Positions 52,140-63,160 of a stretch of 64,000 nucleotides of DNA are shown here, piece after piece. The DNA lies in assembly GCA_963942565.1 (NCBI GenBank), contig OZ012695.1, positions 10,676,358 through 10,740,357 of the forward strand, read 5' to 3'. A model generated the notes under the pieces. It worked only from the letters and a program-made list of their open reading frames with translations. It had not been told where the DNA came from and ran no database searches. Numbering within the stretch: the stretch's first letter is position 1; the number at the start of each line of letters is the position of its first letter. Source of the DNA: Maea johnstoni. Taxonomy: Eukaryota > Annelida > Polychaeta > Spionida > Magelonidae. Made by a program: the position numbers and the translations under genes.

Positions 52140-52326
52140 TGGGCTGTTCCTGGAGGTACTGCCATACCAGGTCAACCAATGGCAGAGGCGGAGCAAGCCC
52201 ATGACACTTTGCGAAAGGAAAAATATCAGTTTAGAATCTACGGCCCCCAATGGAGGACATATACGATATTAATCTGATAAGAACAGATACTACACTTTAA
52301 TCTTAGCCTAACGGCTGAGAAGCGAT
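52140..52326 (-). ncRNA. U2: U2 snRNA-like copy 51
   Basis: 187 nt. AUCGC start, AAGAUUAAAGUG like type b, and stem IIa arm CGUAU. Stem-loop IIb arm changed (CCUCCAUUGGGGG). Confidence 0.8.
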
Positions 52327-53160
52327 AAACTACACCAAGACCTCAGCCATGTATATATATACTAACTAGCACATCAAAGATATGCCTTTGGCAGGAAAAC
52401 CCCCTTCGTATCCTTGGATTATTTCACCAGCAAGGTCAAGCACTTGAGATATGATACAGTTATGCCTTTCTACATTATATAACCAACATTACTATATCCT
52501 CACTTTTCTTCGCTGAAGTGAAAAAAGATGTTAAACTTAAATTTAGCCCTTTTAAAAATGCACAGCAAAAATCTGCCACAAAGCCCTGGCTGGCTATTTA
52601 TAGCTCAGGGTATGATTGGATGTTTGGCCATAGGGTGTTTTCATTCAGAAAATTAGGGAGTTTTACAAGGCAATGCCGTTGCAAGATGAATTTGAGTGGC
52701 ATATCCTGATTATTGACATCAAATCGTCGTATATGTATATGTGTTATGGAATGTCTCCTACATTTCTAGGATTCTAGCATAATTTGTCGAACCTTTTTTT
52801 CCATTCCTATGAGTTTAGAGTGACTTATCTGGACCAGTAGCCAGTCATAGTAGAGTTAATATTTACTATTACAGTTTTTTACGTCAAAAAAAACTTGTTT
52901 CTTTTCTATACTACACTGTGGGTACACGGATATATGAAACACACTATAACAGTTGTTTTTACATCCAAGAAAAAAAATGAAACACACATACATGTATGAA
53001 TGTATGTATGTATGTGATAATATTATTTTTCATGTTTATTATTTTCTATACAAGTATCAAGCCATGCAAAATTAGGGAGTGCATCTTTGGATAGGGGGGG
53101 GGGGGGGGGGGGGGGGGATAGCCTGAATTTAAGTTTGCTTTCATTACTCCCCGAGAGGAG

Positions 53161-53346
53161 TGGGCTGTTCCTGGAGGTACTGCCATACCAGGTCAACCAA
53201 TGGCAGAGGCGGAGTGAGCCCCTGACACTTTGCCAAAGGTCAAATATCAGTTTAGAATCTACAGCCTCCAATGGAGGATATATAAGATAAAATCTGATAA
53301 GAACAGATACTACACTTTGATCTTAGCCTAACGGCTGAGAAGCGAT
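53161..53346 (-). ncRNA. U2: U2 snRNA-like copy 52
   Basis: 186 nt. Canonical 5' 50 nt including GUAUCUGUUC, with type a features further on (AGAUUUUAUCUUAU). Confidence 0.82.
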
Positions 53347-54018
53347 AAACTACACCAGGACATCAGCCATGTATATATATACTAACTAGCACATCAAAGA
53401 TATGCCTTTGGCAGGAAAATCCCCTTCGTATCCTTGGATTATTGCACCAGCAAGGTCAAGCACTTGAGATATGATACAGTTATGCCTTTCTACATTATAT
53501 AACCAACATTACTATATCCTCACTTTTCTTCGCTGAAGTGAAAAAAATGTTAAACTTCAATTTAGCCCTTTTTAAATATGCACAGCAAAAATCTGCAAAC
53601 AAAGCCCTTGCTGGCTATTTATAGCTCAGAGTATGATTGGATGTTTGGCCATAGGGTGTTTTCATTCAGAAAATTAGGGAGTTTTACAAGGCAATGCCGT
53701 TGCAAGATGAATTTGAGTGGCATATCCTGATTATTGACATCAAATCGTCGTATATGTATATGTGTTATGGAATATTTCCTACATTTTTAGGATTCTAGCA
53801 TAATTTGTCGAATCTTTTCTTTCATTCCTATGAGTTTAGAGTGACTTATCTCGACCAGTAGCCAGTCATAGTAGAGTTCATATTTACTATTACAGATTTT
53901 TACGTCAAAAAAAACTTGTTTCTTTTCTATACTACACTGTGGGTACACGGATATATGAAACACACGATTACAGTTGTTTTTACATCCAAGAAAAAATTAA
54001 TACACACATACATGTATG

Positions 54019-54188
54019 TACTGCCATAACAGGTCAACCAATGGCAGAGGCGGAGTAAGCCCCTGACACTTTGCCAAAGGTCAAATATCAGTTTAGAATC
54101 TACAGCCTCCAATGGAGGACATATAAGATGTTAATCTGTTAGGAACAGATACTACACTTTGATCTTAGACTAAAGGCTGAGAAGTGAT
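54019..54188 (-). pseudogene. U2: U2 snRNA pseudogene copy 53, 3' end deleted
   Basis: 170 nt. The distal arm of stem-loop IV, the 3' flank and the poly-G tract are deleted and fused to the TGTA microsatellite, probably through the shared GTA. The 5' domain is full, with AUCAC start and a broken stem I (GUCU). Confidence 0.82.
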
Positions 54189-55022
54189 AAACTACACCAG
54201 GACCTTAGCCATGTATATATATACTAACTAGCACATCAAAGATATGCCTTTGGCAGGAAAATCCCCTTCGTATCCTTGGATTATTTCACCAGCAAGGTCA
54301 AGCACTTGAGATATGATACAGTTATGCCTTCTTTCTACATTATATAACCAACATTACTATATCCTCACTTTTCTTCACTGAAGTGAAAAAAGATGTTAAA
54401 CTTAATTTAAGCCCTTTTTTAAAATGCAAAGCAAATATCTGCCACAAAGCCCTTGCCACAAAGCCTAGCTCAGAGTATGCTCGGATGTTTGGCCATAGGT
54501 TGTTTTCATTCAGAAAATTAGGGAGTTTTACAAGGCAAGGCCGTTGCAAGATGAATTTGAGTGGCATATCCTGATTATTGACATCAAATCGTCGTATATG
54601 TATATGTGTTATGGAATATCTCCTACATTTTTAGGATTCTAGCATAATTTGTAGAACCTTTTTTTTCATTCCTATAAGTTTAGAGTGACTTATCTCGACC
54701 AGTAGCCAGTTATAGTAGAGTTCATATTTACTATTACAGTTTTTTACGTCAAAAAAACTCGTTTCTTTTCTATACCACACTGTGGGTCCACGGATATATG
54801 AAACACATGATTACAGTTGTTTTTACATCCAAGAGAAAATTAATACACACATTCAAGCATGTATGTATGTATGTATGTAATAATATTATTTTTCATTTTT
54901 ATTATTTTCTATACAAGTATCAAGCCATGCAATATTAGGGAGTGTATCTTTGGATAGGGGGGGGGGGGGGGGGGAGGGGATAACCTGAATTTTAGTTTGC
55001 TTTCATTACTCCCCGAGAGGAG

Positions 55023-55187
55023 TGGGCTGTTCCTGGAGGTACTGCCATACCAGGTCAACCAATGGCAGAGGCGGAGCAAGCCCCTGACAGTTTAGAACGT
55101 ACGGCCTCCAATGGAGGACATATAGGATATTAATCTGATAAGAACAGATACTACAATTTGATCTTAGCCTAAAGGCTGAGAAGCGAT
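55023..55187 (-). pseudogene. U2: U2 snRNA pseudogene copy 54, Sm site deleted
   Basis: 165 nt. About 22 nt covering the Sm-like site and the base of stem-loop III are missing (CUAAACUGUCAGGG). AAAUUGUAG replaces AAAGUGUAG before an intact GUAGUA. Confidence 0.82.
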
Positions 55188-55601
55188 AAACCACAGCAAG
55201 ATCTCAGCCATGTATATATATACTAACTAGCACATCAAAGATATGCCTTTGGCAGGAAAACCCCCTTCGTATCCTTGGATTATTTCACCAGCAAGGTCAA
55301 GCACTTGAGATATGATACAGTTATGCCTTTCTACATTATATAACCAACATTACTATATCCTCACTTTTCTTCGCTGAAGTGAAAAAAGATGTTAAACTTA
55401 AATTTAGCCCTTTTTAAAAATGCACAGCAAAAATCTGCCACAAAGCCCTTGCTGGCTATTTATAGCTCAGAGTATGATTGGATGTTTGGCCATAGGATGT
55501 TTTCATTCAGAAAATTAGGGAGTTTTACAAGGCAATGCCGTTGCAAGATGAATTTGAGTGGCATATCCTGATTATTGACATCAAATCGTCGTATATGTAT
55601 A

Positions 55602-56332
55602 CTGTATAACGGGTATATTTCCCGGGACTTTTATTTCCCGAAAAATGATGTTTTATACTTTTTCCCGTTTTTTAATTTCCCGTCCTGCACATGGCTGCAC
55701 TGATATCAAATTTACCGAAAGTGTGTGTTTTCGCTTCTGAATCTATTAGTGCAGACGAATGTTGTATGCACTGAATGTGCCGTGGTGTGCAGAAAAACAA
55801 AGCCATCCCAGCTCAATTGAGTTGACATGACAGGCTCTATTGTTCTGCGTATTAATAGCAATTAGAGCAGCATAAATCCAAGTCGGACCGGTTCGTGGGC
55901 AGGTTGAGAAACTTTGTGAGTAATGCAAACAGTACTAGAATACACTCAAATTATCAGTCCGCCTGAATTTATCCATTAATACATGGGGCGCCTTATACTG
56001 GACAGCTTTAAAATGTCTATTTGATATGATTGTGAGTTACTACTCACTAACTGTCATAAATGTTTTAGCCAAATGAATATGTTTTACTGTGTATCGTTGT
56101 TTGTTGACTTTTGGACATAAAAAACGCCACTATTCAGATAACTTAAGTCGCCATCTGCTGGGCAAGCGAATTACTTAAATATACGGCTGTATTACTCAAT
56201 CTGAATACGAACATCGCTTGCCCCAGGATACCAACAAAAATGATTAAAGACAACGTTCTTATTGTTCCCGTCTCAAACCCATTCGGTAAATTCGGGAAGA
56301 TTAAGCACACGTTAACATTACCCTTTATACAG
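55602..56332. mobile_element. 731-bp non-autonomous transposon with TA duplication
   Basis: The ends are CTGTATAACGGGTA (55602-55615) and, inverted, CTGTATAAAGGGTA (56319-56332), flanked by TA (55600-55601 and 56333-56334). Removing it with one TA restores the normal spacer GTATATGTATATGTGTTATGG. Weaker inverted similarity continues inward to about 40 bp (CTTCCCGAA). No transposase frame. The TA duplication and terminal repeats fit a Tc1/mariner-type MITE; the superfamily is a guess from the duplication alone. It lies in the spacer of unit 55 only. Confidence 0.8.
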
Positions 56333-56592
56333 TATGTGTTATGGAATATCTCCTACATTTTTAGGATTCTAGCATAATTTGTAGAACCTTTTCTTTCATT
56401 CCTATGAGTTTAGACTGACTTATCTCGACCAGTAGCCAGTCATAGTAGAGATCATATTTACTATTACAGTTTTTTACGTCAAAAAAAACTTGTTTCTTTT
56501 CTATACTACACTGTGGGTACACGGATATATGAAACACACGATAACAGTTGTTTTTACATCCAAGAAAAAATGAATACACACATACATGTATG

Positions 56593-56762
56593 TACTGCCA
56601 TAACAGGTCAACCAATGGCAGAGGCGGAGTAAGCCCCTGACACTTTGCCAAAGGTCAAATATCAGTTTAGAATCTACGGCCTCCAATGGAGGACAAATAA
56701 GATATTAATCTGTAAGGAACAGATACTACAATTTGATCTTAGCCTATAGGCTGACAAGCGAT
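56593..56762 (-). pseudogene. U2: U2 snRNA pseudogene copy 55, 3' end deleted
   Basis: 170 nt with the same microsatellite/stem-loop IV junction as copy 53, so the two descend from one deletion. Stem I flank GUCAGCC and AAAUUGUAG differ from copy 53. Confidence 0.82.
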
Positions 56763-57582
56763 AAACCACAGCAAGATCTCAGCCATGTATATATATACTA
56801 ACTAGCACATCAAAGATATGCCTTTGGCAGGAAACCCCCCTTCGTATCCTTGGATTATTTCACCAGCAAGGTCAAGCACTTGAGATATGATACAGTTATG
56901 CCCTTCTACATTATATAACCAACATTACTATATCCTCACTTTTCTTCGCTGAAGTGAAAAAAGATGTTAAACTTAAATTTAGCCCTTTTTAAAAATGCAC
57001 AGCAAATATCTGCCACAAAGCCCTTGCTGGCTATTTATAGCTCAGAGTATGATTGGATGTTTGGCCATAGGATGTTTTCATTCAGAAAATTAGGGAGTTT
57101 TACAAGGCAATGCCGTTGCAAGATGAATTTGAGTGGCATATCCTGATTATTGACATCAAATCGTCGTATATGTATATGTGTTATGGAATTTCTTCTACAT
57201 TTTTAGGATTCTAGCATAATTTGTAGAACCTTTTCTTTCATTCCTATGAGTTTAGAGTGACTTATCTCGACCAGTAGCCAGTCATAGTAGAGATCATATT
57301 TACTATTACAGTTTTTTACGTCCAAAAAAACTTGTTTCTTTTCTATACTACACTGTGGGTACACGGATATATGAAACACACGATTACAGTTGTTTTTACA
57401 TCCAAGAAAAAATTAATACACACATACAAGCATGGATGTATGTATGTAACAATATTTTTTTTCATGTTTATTATTTTCTATACAAGTATCAAGCCAAGCA
57501 ATATTAGGGAATGCATCTTTGGATAGGGGGGGGGGGGGGATAGCCTGAATTTTAGTTTGCTTTCATTACTCACCGAGAGGAG

Positions 57583-57769
57583 TTGGCTGTTCCTGGAGGT
57601 ACTGCCATACCAGGTCAACCAATGGCAGAGGCGGAGTAAGCCCATGACACTTTGCCAAAGGTCAAATATCAGTTTAGAATCTACAGCCTCCAATGGAGGA
57701 CATATAAGATATTAATCTGATAGGAACAGATACTACACTTTGATCTTAGCCTTAAGGCTGAGAAGCGAT
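57583..57769 (-). ncRNA. U2: U2 snRNA-like copy 56
   Basis: 187 nt, last full-length copy before the array edge. AUCGC start, stem I AGCC-UUAA-GGCU, intact branch-site segment and stem-loop IIb. Confidence 0.84.
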
Positions 57770-58574
57770 AAACTACACCAGGATCTCAGCCATGTATATA
57801 TATACTAACTAGCACATCAAAGATATGCCTTTGGCAGGAAAATCCCCTTCGTATCCTTGGATTATTTCACCAGCAAGGTCAAGCACTTGAGATATGATAC
57901 AGTTATGCCTTTCTACATTATATAACCAACATTACTATATCCTCACTTTTCTTCACTGAAGTGAAAAAAGATGTTAAACTTAATTTAAGCCCTTTTTTAA
58001 AATGCAAAGCAAATATCTGCCACAAAGCCCTTGGTGGCTATTTATAGCTCAGAGTATGATTGGATGTTTGGGCATAGGGTGTTCTCATTCAGAAAATTAG
58101 GTAGTTTTACAATGCAATGCCGTTGCAAGAAGAATTTGAGTGGCATATCCTGATTATTGACATCAAATCGTCGTATATGTGTTATGGAATATATCCTACA
58201 TTTTCAGTATTCTAGCATAATTTGTAGACCGTTTTTTTCATCTCATTCCCATAAGTTTAGAGTGACTTATCTGGACCAGTGGCCAGTCATAGTAGAGTTC
58301 GTATTTACTATTACATTTTTTACGTCAAAAAAAAACTTATTTCTTTTCTATACTACACTGTGGGTACACGGATATATGAAACACACGATTACAGTTGTTT
58401 TTACATCAAAGAAAAAATTAATGCACACATACATGTATGTATGTATGTATGTATGTATGTATTAATATTATTTTTTATTTTTATTATTTTCTATACAAGT
58501 GCATCTTTGGATGGGGGGGGGGGGGGGGGGGTTGCCTGAAATTTAGTTTTGCTTTCATTACTCCCCGAGAGGAG

Positions 58575-58660
58575 TGGGCTGTTCCTGGAGGTACTGCCAT
58601 ACAAGGTCAACTAATGGCAGAGGTGGAGCAAGCCCCTGACACTTTGCCAAAGGTCAAATA
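58575..58660 (-). pseudogene. U2: U2 snRNA pseudogene copy 57, cut by the array edge
   Basis: Only the 3' domain (stem-loops III and IV and part of the Sm-like site) remains. At about 58660 array homology ends and the DIRS-like element begins. Divergent: UUGUAUGGCAGUACC in stem-loop IV and UUAGUUGACC. Confidence 0.8.
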
Positions 58661-58710
58661 ACCAGTTGGAAAAGTGTCTGATACAGGCATTATAAACCCT
58701 TCTGGTTGAC

Positions 58711-60210
58711 TTACGACGTGCGTTGGAGGCAGAGTCGGTGCAAGGATTGATCTGCAGACAGTTTCCATAAAGTCAACCTTAGCCTGGCCGGCTCTAGGTA
58801 GAGCTCGTGAGTCTCCAAGTTCCTGAGGAGGTTAGACCGGTCTGGGAGCCTCCCCGGAACATCGACTAGAAGGTTGGTTAGCTGCCTGAACCATATCTGG
58901 CTGGCCAGCATGGGGCAAAATGGACGATAGTTGCTGTCGGTTGAGTAATTTCCTCAGTACCCGGGGGATCAGAGCAGTCGGGGATATGCATATCCGAAGA
59001 TCAGATCCCAGTTCATATTCAGCGCATTTGTTCCGCTGCCCTGGGGATCCACTCCCAGAGAGTAGTACACTGGCAGCTGGGAGTTTCTGGCCATTGCGAA
59101 CATGTCTACGATTGGCCGGTCCCACACCTGCCATAATGACATTAAGGTCTGTCTGTGCAGGCTCCACTCCATGGGGCAGTAATTTCCCCTGGACAGTGCA
59201 TCAGCTAGGACGTTGTCCACTCCCGCTAGGTGCAATGCAGTAGGAGTGATCTGGTGCAGGTCGCAACAGTCCCAAAGATCTTGGGCTAGTTTGAACAGCG
59301 ACAGGGAGTGAGTGCCTCCCTGCTTATTTATGTAGGATACTGTCGTTGAGTTGTCCGACAGAATCTCTACTGCTGTGCCGCTCACCTGGGACTGAAAATG
59401 TTTCAGTGTGAGCCAAACTGCCTGCAACTGTCAACTCTGGGTCGGGGTCCGGGTCCGAGAAAGGAACCCGGGACGTGAGGTTGGGTGTATGGAGCCACCA
59501 AAGGAGCTCCTCCTGGGCCTCTGAGTTGAGAGTCACTAGGTGTGAGCCCGGCATTGAGAGATCCCAGCGATCCTGTATAAAATACTGGAGTGGACGGATG
59601 TGGCGTCGAGCCTTTGGGGTCCAGCTGAATCATGCTGGCCAAGTGGCTGAAGAGAGACTTCCATAGTCTCGCCATGCTTGCCAGGGACTTCATAATCCGT
59701 AGGATCAGGAGTCTCAGATGTTCTATCCGGTCCTCTGACGGATACGCCATCATTATTAGGACAAGATCGAGAACCGAACCTAGGAACATTGGGAACTGGC
59801 TCGGCGTCCAGTCTGACTTTTCCTCGTTGATGAGGAAGCCCACTCTCTGAGTTATCATGCGGACCGTGTCCCTGTAACTGAGAGCTAACTGGTGGGTCTC
59901 TCCGACGACGAGCCAGTCGTCTAGGTACAGGAAGATGTTAATACCAAACGTCTTCAGGTAAGCACCTACTGCCCTTACCAGGCGAGTGAGCGTTCTGGGG
60001 CGGTTGGAGCCCAAAAGGTAGGACCTGGAATTTGAATATATCTCTGTCGTAAGCAAAGCGAAGAAATTTTGTGTCTCTTGGAAAATACGCGTCCTGGAGA
60101 GCCAAGGAGACCGCCCAGGGGCCCGATGCCTCTGCGCCTGCTGAGAACCCATCTCTGGACAACTTGATGTCCCCTCCTAGTGTTCATTACACTCTGAAGG
60201 GTATCCATCT
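58711..60210 (-). pseudogene. DIRS-like reverse transcriptase and RNase H region (fossil)
   Basis: Contains, from right to left, the RT palm (VLPFGLQ and YLDD), then the RNase H (DNSTTVSYIN, ADALSRG), then a short linker ending LRLTLWKLS that in DIRS elements leads toward the recombinase. Broken in several places. Confidence 0.8.
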
Positions 60211-60644
60211 TGAACTTTGCCAGGATGACCGCTTTGTTCAGTCGGCGCAGATTTAGGATGGGAGGCTATCCACCTGAGCGTTTTTCCACTAGGAACAGGG
60301 GGTATAGAGCCCTGGTCCGAGGGAAGAAGGATTTAACTGGAGAATCACCTTCTTTCGAAGCATTTTTCCCAGGCCTTCTTCGAGAGCCAGACGCTGGGAA
60401 AGCTTCTTTGGAATCTGAGTCCACATTGGAGCTTTGGATAAGCGCACGCTCCCAGTGAACTATATTCGGTAGCCTGATATGATAGTTTGGAGGACCCATT
60501 TGTCTGAGGTTAACTCCTCCCAGGCTCCAGCAAACTCTCTAAACCTTCCGCCGACCGGACCGGGCCCCCTCCCCCCTTTGGGGCCTGGAGCCCCCCCAGC
60601 CCCTAATGCGCCCCGCGACCCAGAAAAGGACAAGGTAGGGAAGT

Positions 60645-62270
60645 TTATCTAGTTAGGCTCTCTAGCAGGACCCTGAGGCTCTGCAACAGCTTGGCTTGTT
60701 CAGCCATTGCGTGTTGGATGTACGCCTGAATTTGAATCAGGAGGGCCGATAAGCGATTGACGGTAGCCAGGCACTCGTCAAGGCGCACCAACAATCGCTC
60801 AGCCACTGCTAAGTGGGACGACGAGTCACTCCCAAAGGGCTTCTTTGCGGAGAAGTCCTTCTTAATCCACATCAAGAACGGTTTCTCTACCTCCTGGTCA
60901 ATAGACTCTGGAGTCAGGAACGATGCCTTGTTGGAGTGGCCAGCGGGAAACTTGCGCGAAAAACGGCCTCGCCCACTGATTTGCTGGAACCGTCTAGGAG
61001 ACCTTTTGTGTCCCGTCTGGCTGTAAGGTGGCGCATGTTGTCCCAGGGCATTGACACATACTGTGACAGCCACCTGGGGAACTCCCTGGAACAACCGGGC
61101 CTGTGACTGGGCAGGGGTCGGTGCATTTTCCTCCTGGGGATCCGGGGGAAAGCCCAGGGCTCGTTTGACCGTGAATAGAACTTCATGGAAACCCGTTGGA
61201 ATACGGAAGCAGAACTTGTCCGCTAACCACGTTTGCCTCCACACCAAAGCGTCACCTTGGAGATCGGCGAATTCCTCCACAAAAGAGGGAGACGAGCTTG
61301 TGAGGGATGCCGGTGGCCGGGGAGCGACTAATGGTGGTCCCGGTTCGTCTGCTGCACCGGGAGCCTTGCTGCTCTCTGTCTAGCTCAGATAGACCGGGGC
61401 GGCACGGAGCTCCACGAAATCCTCGTGCTCTGAGAGCATGCCCTCAGACTCTGACTCTGATTACGGTGAGGGGGATGTGTAGCCAGTCGGTGAGGGAGCA
61501 GACAGTCGCAATACTTCACCTCCAATGTTTTCCCTCATCCGTTGGATCGCTGCCCACTCAGGGATGGAGAGATCCGGGGGAGGGTTTACCTGCCTGGGAC
61601 TGGGGCCCAGACTGGGTTGGGAAGGCTGGGTCGATTGTAAAACCGAAGCCTTGGGCTGGGGGTTAGCTGCCGGACCGGGACGTTCACTAGGCGGCTGGGG
61701 TTGACCGGGGAATGTGTAGGGAACATTCCGCATGGCCTCCTGCATTGCCTGGAACTGCATGAAGGACAGCTGCCAGGACGCTGGGAAAGGCATCTGTGCC
61801 TGAACTTGATCGAGAGCTGGGCCCAGTGCCGGGGCAGAAAAACCAACGGACTGGGCTTCCTGGGCTTGGGAATCTAGTGGACAGATCCCCGAGGGCGTAG
61901 GCACTAGGGCGGACCGGGTCCGGTCCACTGGTGGGGGAGACCGGAAAACCGCTGCTACGGGACTTACTATGCGGGGGGTAAGAACCACGCTCTTTAGGCG
62001 TGTAGTCATCCCTGTCCTGCCCCTTTGTACCCTTACGGCCACAGCCGTGTGAGTCTGAGGGGGAATCTATGGGATAGGAGTGCGAGGAATAGCGTTTGCT
62101 CCCCCCATCGTACTCCCTGGAGATTTGGAGGAGTGTTTTGAACTCGCCCCCCCATCCCCCTCCCCCCCCCTTCTTCCTCACCCTCCTCGAGGATAACATC
62201 GGTCACCTCGAATTGAGTTCTCCTCAGAGGACGTCTCTGATCCTGATGGGGTGTTTTACCTGCGCCCAGT
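60645..62270 (-). pseudogene. DIRS-like gag region, distal part (fossil)
   Basis: Open frames in this stretch are rich in Pro, Ser, Gln and Arg. One of 211 residues (60645-61280) resembles the C-terminal half of DIRS gag-like proteins: ALVWRQTWLADKF, a heptad-like C-terminus, and a basic stretch near RRFQQISGRGRF. Family assignment rests mainly on position before the reverse transcriptase. Confidence 0.55.
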
Positions 62271-62278
62271 AGGTAGGA

Positions 62279-62759
62279 CCCGGGGGGGGGGGGGGTGGGG
62301 GGGCACTTGGGTATTTAGGGGGGCGCATACGTTCGTTATCAAAATAAAAAAATACCCTTAAAGCACTGATTTCTGGCCAAAAAAGCACCCTTATTTTAAT
62401 AAAAACGCTGACTTTTTCCACTAAATTTACACCCCTTCTTTTATCAAAACACTGACATTGGATGAACGGTAACACGTTTTTTAACTTTAGATTCTATAAT
62501 CCTCTGCGTGTTTAGCGGCAGCAAGTGGCGGCAGCAAACTCGGAAGCCCAGATACTTCGGGAGTCACTCGGCGTCAGAGCCGCGTATGTTTCGTAGATTG
62601 TAAGGGGATTTTAACCCCCATACTTCGTACCTGGGTACAAAAAAGTACCCTTCTTTTACAAAATCGCGGACATGCGGAGATCTTCAAAAAAGACCCCTTC
62701 TTCCGCGAAATACGTAACTAAGGTGCGGCCCCCCTCTGTACCTGAGTGCCCCCCCCGGG
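62279..62759. mobile_element. 481-bp non-autonomous transposon with 8-bp duplication
   Basis: Flanked by AGGTAGGA at 62271-62278 and 62760-62767. The ends are inverted: CCCGGGGGGG...GGCACTTGGGTA on the left, and CCCGGGGGGGGCACTCAGGTA read inward from the right. The similarity continues through AGGGGGGC. No coding frame. An 8-bp duplication with short terminal repeats fits a hAT-type MITE; P-like elements are an alternative. It is nested in the gag-like region of the DIRS-like element, so it is younger. Confidence 0.8.
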
Positions 62760-62767
62760 AGGTAGGA

Positions 62768-63160
62768 GATCTACCTTGACAGAAGAGGAGGCCTGGCTCT
62801 CAACTTCTGCTGCTGAGGGACTGGGATCATAAATCATCGATGGAGGTTCGCTCCTGACAGGGCCATCCTCCGAGGTGGTGTCCGCATCATCAGCCTTGTG
62901 GCTGGAGGCACGCCGTCGCTCACGACGTCTGGCCAACCGGGCAGCCACAGCCTCAAACTGGTTCCAGGATTGCATCTCCCAGTCTGAGCAGACTAAGCAG
63001 TGTGGACCATCCCTGTTGCAAAGCATGTGGTCTGAACACTTCAGATGGTGCGTCCACGGCTCTGACTGCACAAATTTGGTTGCAAACCATGAGCAGTAAG
63101 AGTCAGTGCACTGTGGCTGAGTAGGACCAGGGGCCAATTGAGCGGACACCATTTTGGATT
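62768..63160 (-). pseudogene. DIRS-like gag region, N-terminal part (fossil)
   Basis: A frame starting near 63151 (MVSAQLAPGP) has a Cys/His-rich segment (CTDSYC, HHLKCSDHMLC, CLVC) and then an acidic/serine-rich tail, as in the N-terminal part of some DIRS gag-like proteins. It ends at the nested transposon. Confidence 0.5.

Larger units (their letters stand above)
1..58660 (-). repeat. Tandem array of about 1-kb U2 snRNA units, 57 copies
   Basis: Fifty-seven head-to-tail units, all in one orientation. The distance between successive U2 5' ends is mostly 992-1032 bp. It is about 842-914 bp where part of a unit is deleted and 1.3-1.6 kb where foreign DNA is inserted. Each unit has a U2 sequence on the minus strand followed by about 0.8 kb of AT-rich spacer. 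Going away from the U2 3' end, the spacer holds a short hairpin, a poly-G (plus strand) tract, a (TGTA)n microsatellite, a long unique AT-rich stretch, then the promoter of the next unit. Spacers are as conserved as the RNA, which is what homogenisation of a whole repeat gives. Window base 1 lies in a spacer, so the array extends to the left. Confidence 0.95.
58661..63160 (-). mobile_element. Broken DIRS-like tyrosine-recombinase retroelement
   Basis: A fossil retroelement on the minus strand, in the order gag-like region, reverse transcriptase, RNase H. The reverse transcriptase has the FLYLDDWLV motif and the RNase H the DNSTTVSYINKQGGTHS segment, both typical of the DIRS order. The recombinase part expected next is absent because the U2 array begins there. 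The frame is interrupted at several points (roughly five or more), and a 481-bp transposon sits inside the gag-like part. The right-hand boundary and terminal repeats were not identified. The end given is the start of the gag-like frame. Confidence 0.8.
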
